Assembly (NCBI GenBank): GCA_027600665.1
Contig: JADGJL010000942.1
Coordinates: 1 to 11,790, forward strand
Direction: 5' to 3'
Origin: Irineochytrium annulatum
Taxonomy: Eukaryota > Chytridiomycota > Chytridiomycetes > Chytridiales > Chytridiaceae
Length of the DNA stretch: 11,790 nucleotides
The notes under the pieces were generated by a model. The model saw only the letters and a program-made list of their open reading frames with translations, had not been told where the DNA came from and did not search any database. The translations under genes and the position numbers were made by a program. Below are positions 1 to 9,774 of the stretch, one piece after another. Numbering within the stretch: the stretch's first letter is position 1; each line of letters opens with the position of its first letter.

Positions 1-591
1 TCCTCTCCCTCTCCCCCTCCCGACACCCGGACCTGAAAACGTTCAAAAGAAATATGTTATCAGTCCAGTCCATCACGTGACCCATATCTAATAAAGTTTG
101 AAACGCACCACCAGAGTCCTTCTTCTTCGACTTGGACTTCGGTGCGTCATCCACCAGCAACGTGTCCAGCGGCAGCGAGTCCGGCAGGATGAAGTACCGG
201 ACGTTGTTGCCCCGGATGCTCAGGGTCTCCAGGTTGACGGCATCCTTCCCCTTCGCCGTCATCTTCACCGTTTTGAGGTGTGTATTCATCTGCATGTCGA
301 CGCCTGTGATGGTCCCGTGCACGATCGTGCCGTTCTTTAGCTCGATCGTCACCCTATTTTGACCGACGCATATTAGATCGAGCGACCGGAAAGAGCGCTA
401 AATACTGACGTTTCGTTCGAGCATTTCATCAAGAATCTGAAATGACGCGTTTAGCATGGATTCCTCAAAGGTCTGAGCTGGGACGCGCTCGAAGGTCTAC
501 CCGCGCTCTTCTTCCTCCGGTCGCTGGACATCCATTCCCACGAAGTTCCTCCTTCCAGTCTCCATTTGGGCTCTTACCGGACGAGCTTCAT
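1..591 (-). CDS. SMD1: Small nuclear ribonucleoprotein Sm D1 (3' end outside the window)
   Basis: This is the core spliceosomal Sm protein D1, part of the heteroheptameric ring around the Sm site of U1, U2, U4 and U5 snRNAs. The model has four exons on the minus strand: 591-578, 436-410, 353-109 and 32-1, all with GT...AG introns (437-577, 354-409, 33-108) and matching phases. The protein starts [19 protein letters not shown]. It carries the Sm1 fold with [20 protein letters not shown] and the Sm2 signature [20 protein letters not shown], both close to the animal and yeast family. After a lysine-rich linker ([10 protein letters not shown]) the last exon opens the GRGRG tail that is normally arginine-methylated. 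The window ends inside that tail, so the stop is not seen; 106 codons are visible. The start is the only ATG that yields the family N-terminus. Exon 1 is only 14 nt. The identification is near certain. Confidence 0.96.
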
Positions 592-1184
592 CTCAACGGA
601 GCTTTGCGCAGTTGCGGAGAATGGTGTTGACAACCAATATCACTATCACACAATCACAAACGTTCCCCCCACCAAACGTGAGCAGTTCTGTTGACCGCCG
701 CCGGCCGCTTCACTGTGGCTGATGCACGGGCGGTGCGCTTGCGCGCGCGACGTGGGCGTGACAACCTTGCACTTTGTCACCGTTGCTGCAATCTTGCAGT
801 ATCGCGATAGGGACGGCGGCGTCGACGATCAGGCTTTGGGGCGCAGCGGTCGTCGATGCAAAACGCTCGAGGTCAACGCAGTCGCGTCGCAACTGTCTCC
901 GGTCGTTCGTGCTCAGCAGGAGAAGAGGACCATGTATTTCAGCCCTTAATTTCTACTCTTATCGCTTCATCTTTGCTACCTTCGATTATGCCCAGAAGTG
1001 AATACTCAGATTGTGCGCCTTTCGGCATAAATGAGGAAAAAAAAAATAAAGGAAAAAAAAATGGGACAAATTCTGCTGCTGCTTTAGTGCAATGGAGACT
1101 ACGAAGTGACTTTTTGTAGTAACATGTGCAAGTCCTTATTCTTGGTTGAAAGAAAGTTTGCACCCAATTTTCCGTTGTGTCCAT
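592..1184. promoter_or_regulatory. Divergent promoter region between SMD1 and SEC24
   Basis: A 593-bp stretch separates the start codons of two divergently transcribed housekeeping genes, so both promoters and 5' leaders must lie here. The SMD1-proximal half is GC-rich, with a CG-dense patch around 700-770. The SEC24-proximal half has a strongly A-rich tract at 1031-1062 (runs of ten and nine A separated by TAAAGG), of the kind that tends to exclude nucleosomes. I see no clear TATA box. The short open frames here have no protein-like character. The regulatory role is inferred from position. Confidence 0.6.
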
Positions 1185-4100
1185 ATGGATCCGTCGCATC
1201 AACACCCACCCGCGCGATCCAGCGCCGGGCAACCCCCAAATGCCTACCGCGGGCCACCAGGACCTGGAATGGCGCCTGGCCAACCGATCATGCGCCCAGG
1301 AATGCCCGGTCAAGGCCCAGCTCCGACCAGCCTTGGGCAACCTCCACGTGAGTTCTGACGCGTAGAAAGCCCGTGACTTACTGATCTGCACTCGCCATAG
1401 TTGGTTATCGACCTCCGATGAGTGGAGATCGTCCCTTGAACCGCCATGATCCCGGATCGGGCCAACCTGGGCCTGGTGGACTATCAGGAATGCCTGGAAT
1501 GAACCCCCCTGGACCTATGCAACCGCGCCCTCGGCCGCCAGCGTCGATGCCGCAGTCGCAGCCAGCAGGGATCCCGGCATCAGGCATGCCTCAACCTGCC
1601 TTCACTCCTTCTGGGCCGCAGCAGCCCGGCGGAGGAAATCTTGCGGCGACGGCCAACGCGTCTAGGGCCAGGAGGGCGTACGCGAACATGGACAGCTACG
1701 CTGGCGGTGGGCCGCCAAACGAGATGGGTCCGCCGCTGCCTCTACAGAATCCAATGGGGGTTGCTCCGTTGCCCGGCCCCCCTGGGCCAAACCTCGGCGC
1801 TTCTCCCGGGATGCCTCCCGTCCATGGAGCACCCAATGGTTATGCCGCCTCAAATCCTGTCATTGCAAACCAGTTCATCTCTCCCGCGAACACGCCGTTT
1901 GGAGGAGGTGGTGCCCAGCCGGCCGCTTCGACCTCGAATCAAGCGAACAATCTGGCGAACAGCATGCAAAATATGAATATCGGACCTTCTCCGGGGTACG
2001 CGAACCAGCCGATGGTCAGATATCTGCGTGTTTCATGGCGAAATCTAAGCTAAGCCTGTAGGCCCCCTCGCCATCGTCCGCGACGAATGTGCAGAGCGTG
2101 AGCCTGCTTCAACGCCCTCCAGACGTGTCTGAGTTTGATGCGCCTCCTCCCACGTCATGGATGCACCCTCAGCTTTCAATATCACAATCGCCTCTTTCAA
2201 ACTGTAACCCGGTTTACAAGCGGTGCACGATCAACTCTATCCCGCAAACTCCAGCAATGCTGAACAAGAGCAAGATACCGTTTGGATTGCTGATAACGCC
2301 GTACCGACACCTGCTCCCCGGTGAGGAGCCCGTTCCCGTTATCAACCCGCCACAGATTGTTCGATGCCGGAGATGCCGCACCTACATTAACCCGTGGGTG
2401 CAATTCGTGGAGCAGGGGACTAGATGGAAGTGCAATATGTGCTTCCTTGGGAATGAAGGTTTGCAAATTTCATTCCTAGATTATTCGCTGACGGGATTTA
2501 GTGCCGAATTTCTTCGACTGGGATACCGAGACGAGAACGCACGTCGATCGTATGAAAAGAGGAGAGCTCACGCACGCCGTCGTTGAGTACATCGCGCCCG
2601 CAGAGTACATGGTTCGCCCACCGCAGCCCGTCGTAATGTTGTTCATCATCGACGTGTCCTACCAAGCTGTTCAAAGCGGTATGCTTGCGGTAGCCGCCCG
2701 AACAATCTTAGAGTCCTTGGACAAAATCCCAAACACGGATAACCGGACGAAGATTGGGTTTATTACTGTGGACAGCACTCTTCACTTCTACAATCTGAAT
2801 GTAAGTAGTATCATGGGGTGTTGTGGGACATATTAACATGAGTATTCAGGCGGCCCTTGCTGAACCGCAAATGCTGGTTGTATCCGATATTGAGGACGTC
2901 TTCTTGCCTCTTCCCTACGATTTGCTTGTGCCGTTGACGGAGGGACGTCCTTTGGCGGAGAAGCTTCTGACACAACTTCCCGAAATGTTTAAAGCGACGC
3001 AGAACTCCAACAACGTGTTGGGACGCGCTCTGCAGGCGGCTTTTAAAATGATTGTAAGCATCAATTTTGTAAGTCCTTCTGACGTCGGAAAGTCTGCCAT
3101 CGGAGGGAAGATCATTGTCATGCAAGCGGTTTTGCCGAACCTGAGTGAAGGCTCGTTGAAAATGCGAGAAGATACGAAGCTTCTTGGAACACCAAGGGTA
3201 TTGCACTTCTGCTTGATATGCACCTGACATTTTACAGGAGGTGTCATTGCTGCAACCCGCAAACGGCTTCTACAAGACCTTAGCGGTGGACTGCTCCAGG
3301 ACGCAAGTAAGCATGGACGTTTTTCTCTTCGGCCAACAATACTCGGATGTGGCGACTCTATGTAAGTACTGCTGGCTTCACACACGCGTTGCGCGCATTA
3401 ACACGTTACTTAGCTGGGTGCGCCAAGTTTACTGGAGGCTCCGTTTATTACTACCCTGGCTTCTCAGCGGCGCGTCCCGAAGACTCGATAAAGTTTTCAA
3501 AGGAGTTAGGCCACTTCCTGTCACGGCCCATTGGATTGGAGGCGGTGCTTCGAGTGCGTGCATCGAAGGGTATTCGAATGACGGCGTTCCATGGGAACTT
3601 CTTCCTGCGCTCTACGGACCTGCTCTCACTCCCTAACGTCAGCCCTGACAACTCTTACGCCATCGAGATGAGCCTGCAGGACAACTTGACGTCCTCGGTT
3701 GCATGTTTCCAAACTGCCCTTCTTCACACGAGCAGCTCTGGCGAGCGGCGTATTCGAGTTCTCACCCTTGCTGTCCCGGTGACGTCTAATTTGTCGGATG
3801 TATTCGCATCTGCGGATCAGTACGCGATAGCGACGATGCTGGCCAAGAAAGGTTGAAGTTGTAGTTACCACCTTTTGCTAACTTTGGGGCAGGAATCGAG
3901 CGCTCACTAACGTCGAAAATTGAGGATGCTAGAGACGCGATTACGTATAAATTGAACGAGATCCTAGCGGCGTATAAAGCTGGATTTACGTCATCTAGTC
4001 AAGCTGTTCAGCTCGTACTCCCGAACAATCTGAAGATGCTTCCACTAATGACTCTCGGCTTGTTAAAAAACGTACGTCTTGTACGATCAGCTTCATCTTA

Positions 4101-4815
4101 CAGCTAATGCAATTTCACAGACGGCGTTTCGTGCCAGCAACGTCATACCTTCTGATCTCCGGTCGTATGCTATGGCAATGATGTACGTCTATCCCCCGGA
4201 GTTGTGCCTCATCAGCATGCACCCGCGGTTCTACGCGTTACATTATCTGGATTCGGCCGTTGGCGTGCCCGACACGAAGGAGAAGATAGTCATGCCGCCG
4301 TTGCTTAACTTGAGCAGTGAGAAGTTGGAGCGGCACGGCTTATACCTCCTTGATAATGGGAGCGAGCTATTTTTGTGGGTGGGACGAGCGATCGCTCCAG
4401 AGCTATGTCAAATGGTGTTCCAGAAAGCGTCATACGACGAATTGCCTTCCGGAAAGGTCTTGTTTGTGATTTGACAATGTACTTATCGCCTCAATACAGA
4501 TTATGCTATCACAATCTCAGAACGAGTGGAGCCAGCGTATCTACAACATCGTTTCGAATGTGATGAAGTTGCGACTGCTGTCCATGACGATACATCCGCA
4601 CTTGTATCTCGTAAAGGAGGATGGCGACGCGAGTTTGCGCATGTGGTTCCTGTCGCATTTGATAGAGGATCGCATAGAATCCGGCAGTAGTTACCCTCAG
4701 TTCTTACAAGTTTTAAGAGATCAGGTAATTTTTTTGTTTTTGTAATTAGGCGGGGTGGGGACAGCTGGCAGGAGGCTAATATTATTTATAGGCATCTAAA
4801 ATCTCAGTATCATAG
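1185..4815 (+). CDS. SEC24: COPII coat cargo-adaptor subunit Sec24
   Basis: Sec24 pairs with Sec23 in the inner COPII coat and binds cargo signals at ER exit sites. Exons read: 1185-1347, 1401-2014, 2062-2458, 2502-2800, 2850-3053, 3093-3197, 3238-3361, 3414-3851, 3893-4071, 4121-4456, 4500-4724 and probably 4792-4815, giving about 1035 residues, a normal length. Order of parts: a Pro/Gly/Gln-rich disordered N-terminus (about 1-300); the zinc finger C361-x2-C364-x18-C383-x2-C386, followed by VPNFFDWD; a vWA-like trunk from about 432 ([19 protein letters not shown]); the beta-sandwich and helical regions; and a gelsolin-like domain near 904-975 ([20 protein letters not shown]). The first in-frame ATG is at 1185. 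Introns are 39-67 nt. Two points are open: the 39-nt stop-free intron at 3054-3092, and the C-terminus, which stops at 4745 if the last intron is retained. It resembles canonical Sec24 more than the Lst1/Sfb3 paralogue, by inference. Confidence 0.95.
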
Positions 4816-5183
4816 ATGCGTTTAGGATGGCGCAATAATAAAACACAATGATATGTGACCCGCATACCAGCGACGATTGGTCCCCTTACACAGGCCTGTT
4901 ATCCGACTCGAACATTTACAAGTGGCAGGATTAGCCGCGACGGTCACAAACGCCAGCCATGGCGGGGAAATGTCATAAGGTTGAACACATGTTGACGTTT
5001 TTTTTTATGTTTTTTTTTTTTTTCGCGTACTCGATGGACGACGAACTAAGAATTAATAATAATAATGATGCATAAGCTCCGAACTTGGCTCACAGATGCG
5101 CGTACACTAAAGAGCGCGTTATAGAGACATTAATAACCGAAAAAGAACAACAAAATAAACATATACTACAAGCGGCGGCACCG
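4816..5183. other. Convergent intergenic region between SEC24 and wc-1
   Basis: About 370 bp lie between the two stop codons, so both 3'UTRs and polyadenylation sites must share it. The sequence is AT-rich, with T runs at about 4999-5023 and an AATAATAATAATGATG stretch near 5053-5068. AATAAA-like words occur on both strands (for example AATAAA at 5153-5158 on the plus strand). I see no open frame, RNA gene or repeat family here. Confidence 0.5.
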
Positions 5184-7160
5184 CTAATACTTGGTGACCT
5201 TCTGTGAAAACCGTCGTTACAAATATGTTAAAATGCATAAATCATACCTTTTTTAAAGCCTGAACACTCCCTGAAACGCTATCGAGTTCTTCACGCAACC
5301 GTTTATTTTGTATTCGTAGTTGATTTAGCTCGTAGTGCAAGGATGTCGCCCGCGTTTCGTTCATGACGTCAAAGAGATTGAGCGTGAAGTTAACGGGAGT
5401 ACTGACAGCGCTCGTCGTCGGCACAAGCTTGATTCTGCAAAAAATAACTCTAACAGAGCCGCTCTTGTCTGGGAACAATTGAAGGTGGGCCGCCGAGTAA
5501 TTATCCGAACTCCGCCGATTCGTCACTCTGCAGGAGAGCTGACCAACGGTGACCGCCTCCCCGACATGGTTTAGCAATCGAGCGGCACCCGATCGATCTT
5601 CCGGGTGTAAAAAGTCTAGTATCCCGCGACCGAACGCATCCGCAGAAGGACACCCAAGCGTCTCAGCGCTGCTTTTCGACGAAAAAAGGACAGTGCCTTC
5701 TCGACTCAGCTTCATCCACACATCCTCCTCGTCATTAGCCGGGACGGGTATGCTGGGAAGGACGCTGACACTCAACTCCCGTCCAGTCAACACAAAGCAC
5801 TTGCGGTTGATATTGCTGCCTTCATAGATCTATTGCCACCAAAGCGTTAACTACTCTAACGACACAGCAATATAAGCAAAAGCTTACATGTCCGGACACC
5901 TCTAAATAGACGTATCCAGAGACCCTTCGTCGAAACCGGCATATGAAGTTGATGCCGTCCCCCGGACGGCTATTTCTTAGCTCTCTCATGACAGAAACAA
6001 GGTCGGCGGGGTCTGCAGTCCGTGTTACATCAATCACCGACGAAACTAGGTGGCTTCGATCAACATGTACTTACGAATAAACTCGTGCAGTTCCTTCCCA
6101 AGCAAATCCGCTCCAGAGTTGTACTCTAATAGCCGCTTGCACGCGACAGGAGACGCATAAAGGAAACGAGCGCGGAGGGAGAGGATGTGAACGAAGTCGG
6201 TTGTCTCAAGGAAGTGATTGATAAAACGGGATGAAATGGCGTTTGAATAGGTAAAGGCTGTTTGCGGAGCGGTGGCTTCCGGTGGTGCTTCTAACCGGGG
6301 TTGTGCGATATTGTCTGAAGTACCAAAATTAGGAAACTATACAGCACAGCTCGACGTAATATGTGCACGCACCTCTCTTCGGAATATCCTCAGCGATTTT
6401 GTAATCCACGATGTAGCTCCCTTCTCGGCATCGATTCAAAATTGCTTGCGGCTGCTCGACCAAGTCCACTTGGAAACCGACAAAAAACTCGATTTCACAG
6501 GTACCTTCGAAGAAAATCGGTATGATCGTAACAAGGTTGATAAACGGCTCGCCGCTTTTCTTGTAGCTACAGGAAGTTAGCATTACAATAGCACAAGGAA
6601 CAACTTACTTTATGATGGAAAACTGACACTCTTTTCCCATCCTAACAAATTCTCTCATTTGATATGCAACCTGGAAGGTGCAGCCCATTAGACGACTGTG
6701 CGTGTCCAGGCAGGAGAGCTATCGCTTACATTGCTGTCAGAGTACTTCCGAGGCTCTCCGCTTTCTACAAGTCCAGTTGGTGATTGCAGAAACCGGCAAT
6801 TTCGTCCTAGGATCTCATGGTTCGCATACCCCGTCAGCCGAGAGAACGTCTCGCTGGCATAAACGATCCGATTATCTGACTGCCTCGGATCGGTCACTGT
6901 AGTTCCGCCATCAGCGCCAACTCCTCAACTTCATTACAGTATGTTCGCTTATTACCGGTGAACGAGCATGAGAAGTCCACATTGCCGATGGCGACTTGGG
7001 GGTTCTTGCGGTTGACCACTCTGGATAGGATCCCCAGCAGGTCGAAGCCTGATTGCGAGTATATCCCAGCCAGACCAACTGCGGGCCCCCCGGCAACGCC
7101 CATTGCCGCCCCTGGCGCTCCGAAGTCACTGGAGTATGGAGGAAGTGGGTCGAGAGACAT
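5184..7160 (-). CDS. wc-1: White Collar-1 type blue-light photoreceptor (LOV-PAS-PAS)
   Basis: This is a flavin-binding blue-light receptor. In fungi WC-1 pairs with the zinc-finger protein WC-2 to form a light-responsive transcription factor. Exons: 7160-6956, 6896-6730, 6670-6609, 6566-6373, 6314-6075, 6012-5888, 5829-5248 and 5201-5184, giving 530 residues. The LOV domain (about 60-184) has the photoactive cysteine C102 in GRNCRFLQ, flavin-contact asparagines N145 and N155, and the signalling glutamine Q177 in FFVGFQVDLVEQP. PAS-B spans about 249-340 (FVHILSLRARFLYASP, then HPADLVSVMREL). PAS-C spans about 366-475 (ILDFLHPEDR). A short coiled coil follows (about 495-528), ending KKKVTKY. 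No GATA zinc finger is present, as in basidiomycete WC-1 proteins. The protein is much shorter than the 800-1100 residues I would expect, with only about 60 residues before LOV and no long tail. The start is the first ATG after the leader intron; the upstream frame is closed by TAG. Confidence 0.93.
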
Positions 7161-7169
7161 GGCGTCGAT

Positions 7170-7249
7170 CTGAATGGAAATCCAGCGGAAACGAAAAAAC
7201 CAAACTTTCCAGATGAACACTTATCGACAGTTTTGCAGTGGAAACTTAC
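7170..7249 (-). other. Probable intron in the 5' leader of wc-1
   Basis: On the minus strand a GTAAGTTTCC donor at 7249 and a CCATTCAG acceptor at 7170 bound 80 nt. They end nine bases before the wc-1 start codon. Reading upstream through this junction meets a TAG in the wc-1 frame, so the intron lies in the untranslated leader. The leader exon would begin upstream of 7250. This rests on splice signals only. Confidence 0.5.
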
Positions 7250-8024
7250 TGTCTACCACAACGGAGAGCTGCTGCTGCACCTCGCTCGCTTGACTTTTCG
7301 GGCAATTATCGAGCCTAGAGAGACGAGACAGAATGGAGACAAGTATCACGACAGCGCGAGGTCAATATTTGGCCCCCTCAGCGAGGCAAGGACCACAGCG
7401 ATAATAAAGAATTGAGAGAGCTGATTTGAGATGGGCCATCACCGAATTGCTCTAGTCTCCCAACCTATCATTTGTGCTTACGTTTCTGCCAGTGGCTTCA
7501 GGCCTTGATCTTTCTGGCTGCACTAACGTGACGGGAGCCAGTACAGACGAGTTCCGTCGACCGCTGAAGCTACCTTTAGGGTAGAAACAATATCCTTGTC
7601 AGCGTTCCAAAGCACATGGAACTGAAAGCCATGTGATATGTCTACCGTTTCTTCATAGTCGAAAATAGAGGCCATTTCCAGGTGAAATGGAATTTTGCTC
7701 GGGCCAAATGTACGTTTTCAGATTTATCATTTGCTTCCTATTTGCTTAGATTCAGTTAGCGGATCACTTCTTCATCGATCTTGTTGCTAAGGCGAATCTC
7801 CGGGATTGTGGATGCCTTAGAGTGTTTTGGATCAAGACAGGCAAACCCCCAGGAGGCCAGCAGTCGTGTGGGCCAGGTGCCCTGCTCCGCAGCTCTGGGA
7901 GGCCTGTGTCGCTCGATCTTGAATAAACATCGCGTTGACCATTAAATGAAGTACCTTCAGTTTCTTCTTGACCCTTGTCCCCAGGCAGATAAGATCCTTC
8001 TACCCTCCACCGTATGCGACTGCT
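7250..8024. promoter_or_regulatory. Upstream region of wc-1, no gene seen
   Basis: No open frame longer than about 60 codons is present on either strand between 7416 and 8024, so this is most likely the wc-1 promoter and leader plus intergenic DNA. A CTAAGGC...GCCTTAG inverted pair (about 7787-7823) and several CGATC/GATC words, such as CGATCTTG near 7776-7783 and TCGATCTTGA at 7914-7923, are visible. Many fungal light-responsive elements contain GATC-like cores, but such short words occur by chance and I do not call a binding site. Confidence 0.4.
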
Positions 8025-8060
8025 TTACGCTGATCCACATCGTGGCACATTTCCAAAAAA

Positions 8061-8372
8061 ATGCATGATCACATCATGGGTGCCATCGTGCTCCAAAACA
8101 AACCTCCCCCCAGGTGCTTGACAGTTCTCTCCCAGGACACCCTCTGAACCCCTGGTGAGCCTCGCGATGAGGTTGTCGAGCAGCCCCGGAGCAGGCCTGT
8201 GGTCGCCTTCTGCTCCAAGGTCCATTTAGCAGCTGAACAGGCTGCGCGCAGCCTGAATCCGAGCGAAGAGGAGAGTCTACCCAAGAAGAAGAATTTGCTT
8301 GGATCAAAAACACAACTCCCTGTTTGCGACGAATCGAAGGTCAATGTAGGACTTTTATTACGTGTTTACTAA
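8061..8372 (+). pseudogene. Possible decayed coding fragment, unknown family
   Basis: From the ATG at 8061 one frame runs 103 codons to a TAA at 8370, interrupted once by TGA at 8145-8147. The translated text is protein-like on both sides: MHDHIMGAIVLQNKPPP before the stop, and a charged stretch after it with AARSLNPSEEESLPKKKNLL. I do not recognise it. A minus-strand frame (8225-8025, 66 codons) also reads smoothly, containing LLDNLIARLTRGSEG, so the coding strand is not settled. The interrupted frame could be a broken gene, two exons, or chance in GC-rich DNA. Confidence 0.2.
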
Positions 8373-8373
8373 G

Positions 8374-8744
8374 ATGATTCTACTAGAATATGAGCGGTTG
8401 CGCATCGCAACACCAGACTTTGATGGTACTGCGGAGGTTTTCCAGGTTGATGACCTGCCGACATCGTGCACCATGATGATGATCATCCTTGCGTGGATGT
8501 CGTGGGTAATGAGACGCTCATGACACTGAGCCGGAGCGCTTAGTGCGCAAGAAGAGGTGGAGGTATGTATGGGGAACGGGAAGGGCCGGTGAGCAACTTG
8601 GACAAAAGGCAACAGCTGAAGGGAAGGGCGGTGCACCCGTTGGATGAAGACGGCGGTATGAATGAGGCGCAGATTAATGACGACGAGGACGAAATTTGGG
8701 GGGAGTGTTTCTGGGTGGTTGCAACGACGAGGTCCAGGCCCTGA
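8374..8744 (+). other. Cluster of short protein-like frames, joining unclear
   Basis: Three short plus-strand frames follow one another. The ATG at 8374 opens 49 codons ending at 8523 (MILLEYERLRIATPDFDG, then EVFQVDDLPTSC). Near 8455-8460, a change of frame continues equally sensible text (PADIVHHDDDHPCVDVVGNE). From 8565, 59 codons run to TGA at 8742 and include a poly-acidic segment. Such hand-over between frames without good splice sites suggests a frameshifted gene, but I have no family to anchor it. A canonical-looking donor GTATGT sits at 8563-8568. Confidence 0.2.
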
Positions 8745-9054
8745 CCAAGAAGATCCAGCGCCAGAACGGCGGAACTCCGTGCCGCCAATACCTCCATCGG
8801 AGGTAACGGGTGGCAAAAGGCTGCTTGCTAATGATATGCATCCACAGGTTAATGTTGTGAAAAGAAAATCTGGCTTACAAGGGACAAAAAAAGACAAATG
8901 GGTATCGCTCATATGCGCGAACAAGGCGCAGAAACCGATCAATACGTTTGTCTTGATGATTCTCAGCGTTACCGTGACGTGGCAAAACGGTGAGGCGGCG
9001 TTGGGGGGGACGGAATTCGCATATGCTGGTAAATGCATCCTCAATTCGCACTAG
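8662..9054 (+). CDS. Hypothetical protein, unknown family
   Basis: This is an uninterrupted 130-codon frame from ATG to TAG. The first half is proline- and arginine-rich (RRGPGPDQEDPAPERR, then PPIPPSEVTGGKRLL). The second half is lysine-rich and then hydrophobic (KDKWVSLICANKAQKPINTF, then VLMILSVTVTW). I see no signal peptide or known domain. It overlaps another open plus-strand frame at 8565-8744 (59 codons) with an acidic, protein-like stretch (NEAQINDDEDEIWGECF), and both cannot be right as single exons. A minus-strand frame of 228 codons (9044-8358) covers the same ground but is low-complexity and unconvincing. The region may hold exons of one gene that I cannot join. Support is weak. 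Confidence 0.22.
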   Translation: MRRRLMTTRTKFGGSVSGWLQRRGPGPDQEDPAPERRNSVPPIPPSEVTGGKRLLANDMHPQVNVVKRKSGLQGTKKDKWVSLICANKAQKPINTFVLMILSVTVTWQNGEAALGGTEFAYAGKCILNSH

Positions 9055-9059
9055 GATTT

Positions 9060-9774
9060 CATTTGCTCGTGCAATGAAAGCTTCTCCTCCCATCAAATGT
9101 AGGCGATTTGAGCTTCCATGACTCTCCGCACTTGCCCGTGCTCTGACCAGCGATTATGATTGCCCTGATAGCTGGCCAAACGTTTTCCAACCGTCGCTGG
9201 TAAAAACCATGATAATCGTTGAATCGTTCAAATAGAAAACACATCTCTAATATATTGCCACAGCATTTCCCTCTGAGCAGATTTGCAGTCATTTTTTACT
9301 TTGATAAATATTTTCTGCAGCAAGCATGTTAGGCTTTGTAAAAAGTAGGCAGAAGGAGCAGTATAGAAACGGCGTGCCGGGGGATCCATCGCTCTGGCTG
9401 TTACATCACGGGCACGCTTGAACATGGCACTATGGCTATTTGCTAGGCTTGTGCTATCAGTTTATTTCTACAACGATACTGAAGGGGGAACTCCCTTTGA
9501 TTTTATAATATTAACAAATAAGGCTCTTCCTTATGTATATGGTCAAACTGACCATTTTTGACTTCGTCGGTGAAGAAGCTGCTGGCGGACGGACCTGACA
9601 ACGTGGTAAAGCTGTGTTTAAGATGCTTAATATGACAATGATTATGATTGGGTATCATGGAAATGAGGAGAAAAATAATGCAACCAAATTTACCACTTAA
9701 TTTGTTGTGCTCAATACTACAAAGTGCAACAACTGCACATGAATCAAGTATTGTATCCCGACAAATTCTCTCCG
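9060..9774. other. AT-richer stretch without a supported gene
   Basis: Only short frames of about 65-90 codons with biased, unconvincing composition occur here on the minus strand. The base composition is more AT-rich than the flanks. A small perfect hairpin, ATGGTCA-AAC-TGACCAT, lies at 9539-9555. I see no transposon ends, no target-site duplication and no RNA gene. Confidence 0.35.

Noticed and set aside
73..80. Palindromic TCACGTGA (E-box-like)
   Set aside because: It lies inside the last SMD1 intron, and nothing else points to regulation; an 8-bp word alone is weak evidence.
939..1391. 150-codon minus-strand open frame over the SEC24 start region
   Set aside because: It crosses SEC24 exon 1 and its intron and the poly-A tract (giving FFFPLFFFSS) and has no protein-like character; a shadow frame.
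5184..7160. A GATA-type zinc finger expected at the C-terminus of Neurospora-like WC-1
   Set aside because: No CxxC...CxxC pattern occurs in the frame after PAS-C or in the sequence down to 4816. The protein is the basidiomycete form without it.
8358..9044. 228-codon minus-strand open frame
   Set aside because: Serine/histidine/proline-rich text without domains, opposite several more protein-like plus-strand frames. Kept only as an unlikely alternative.
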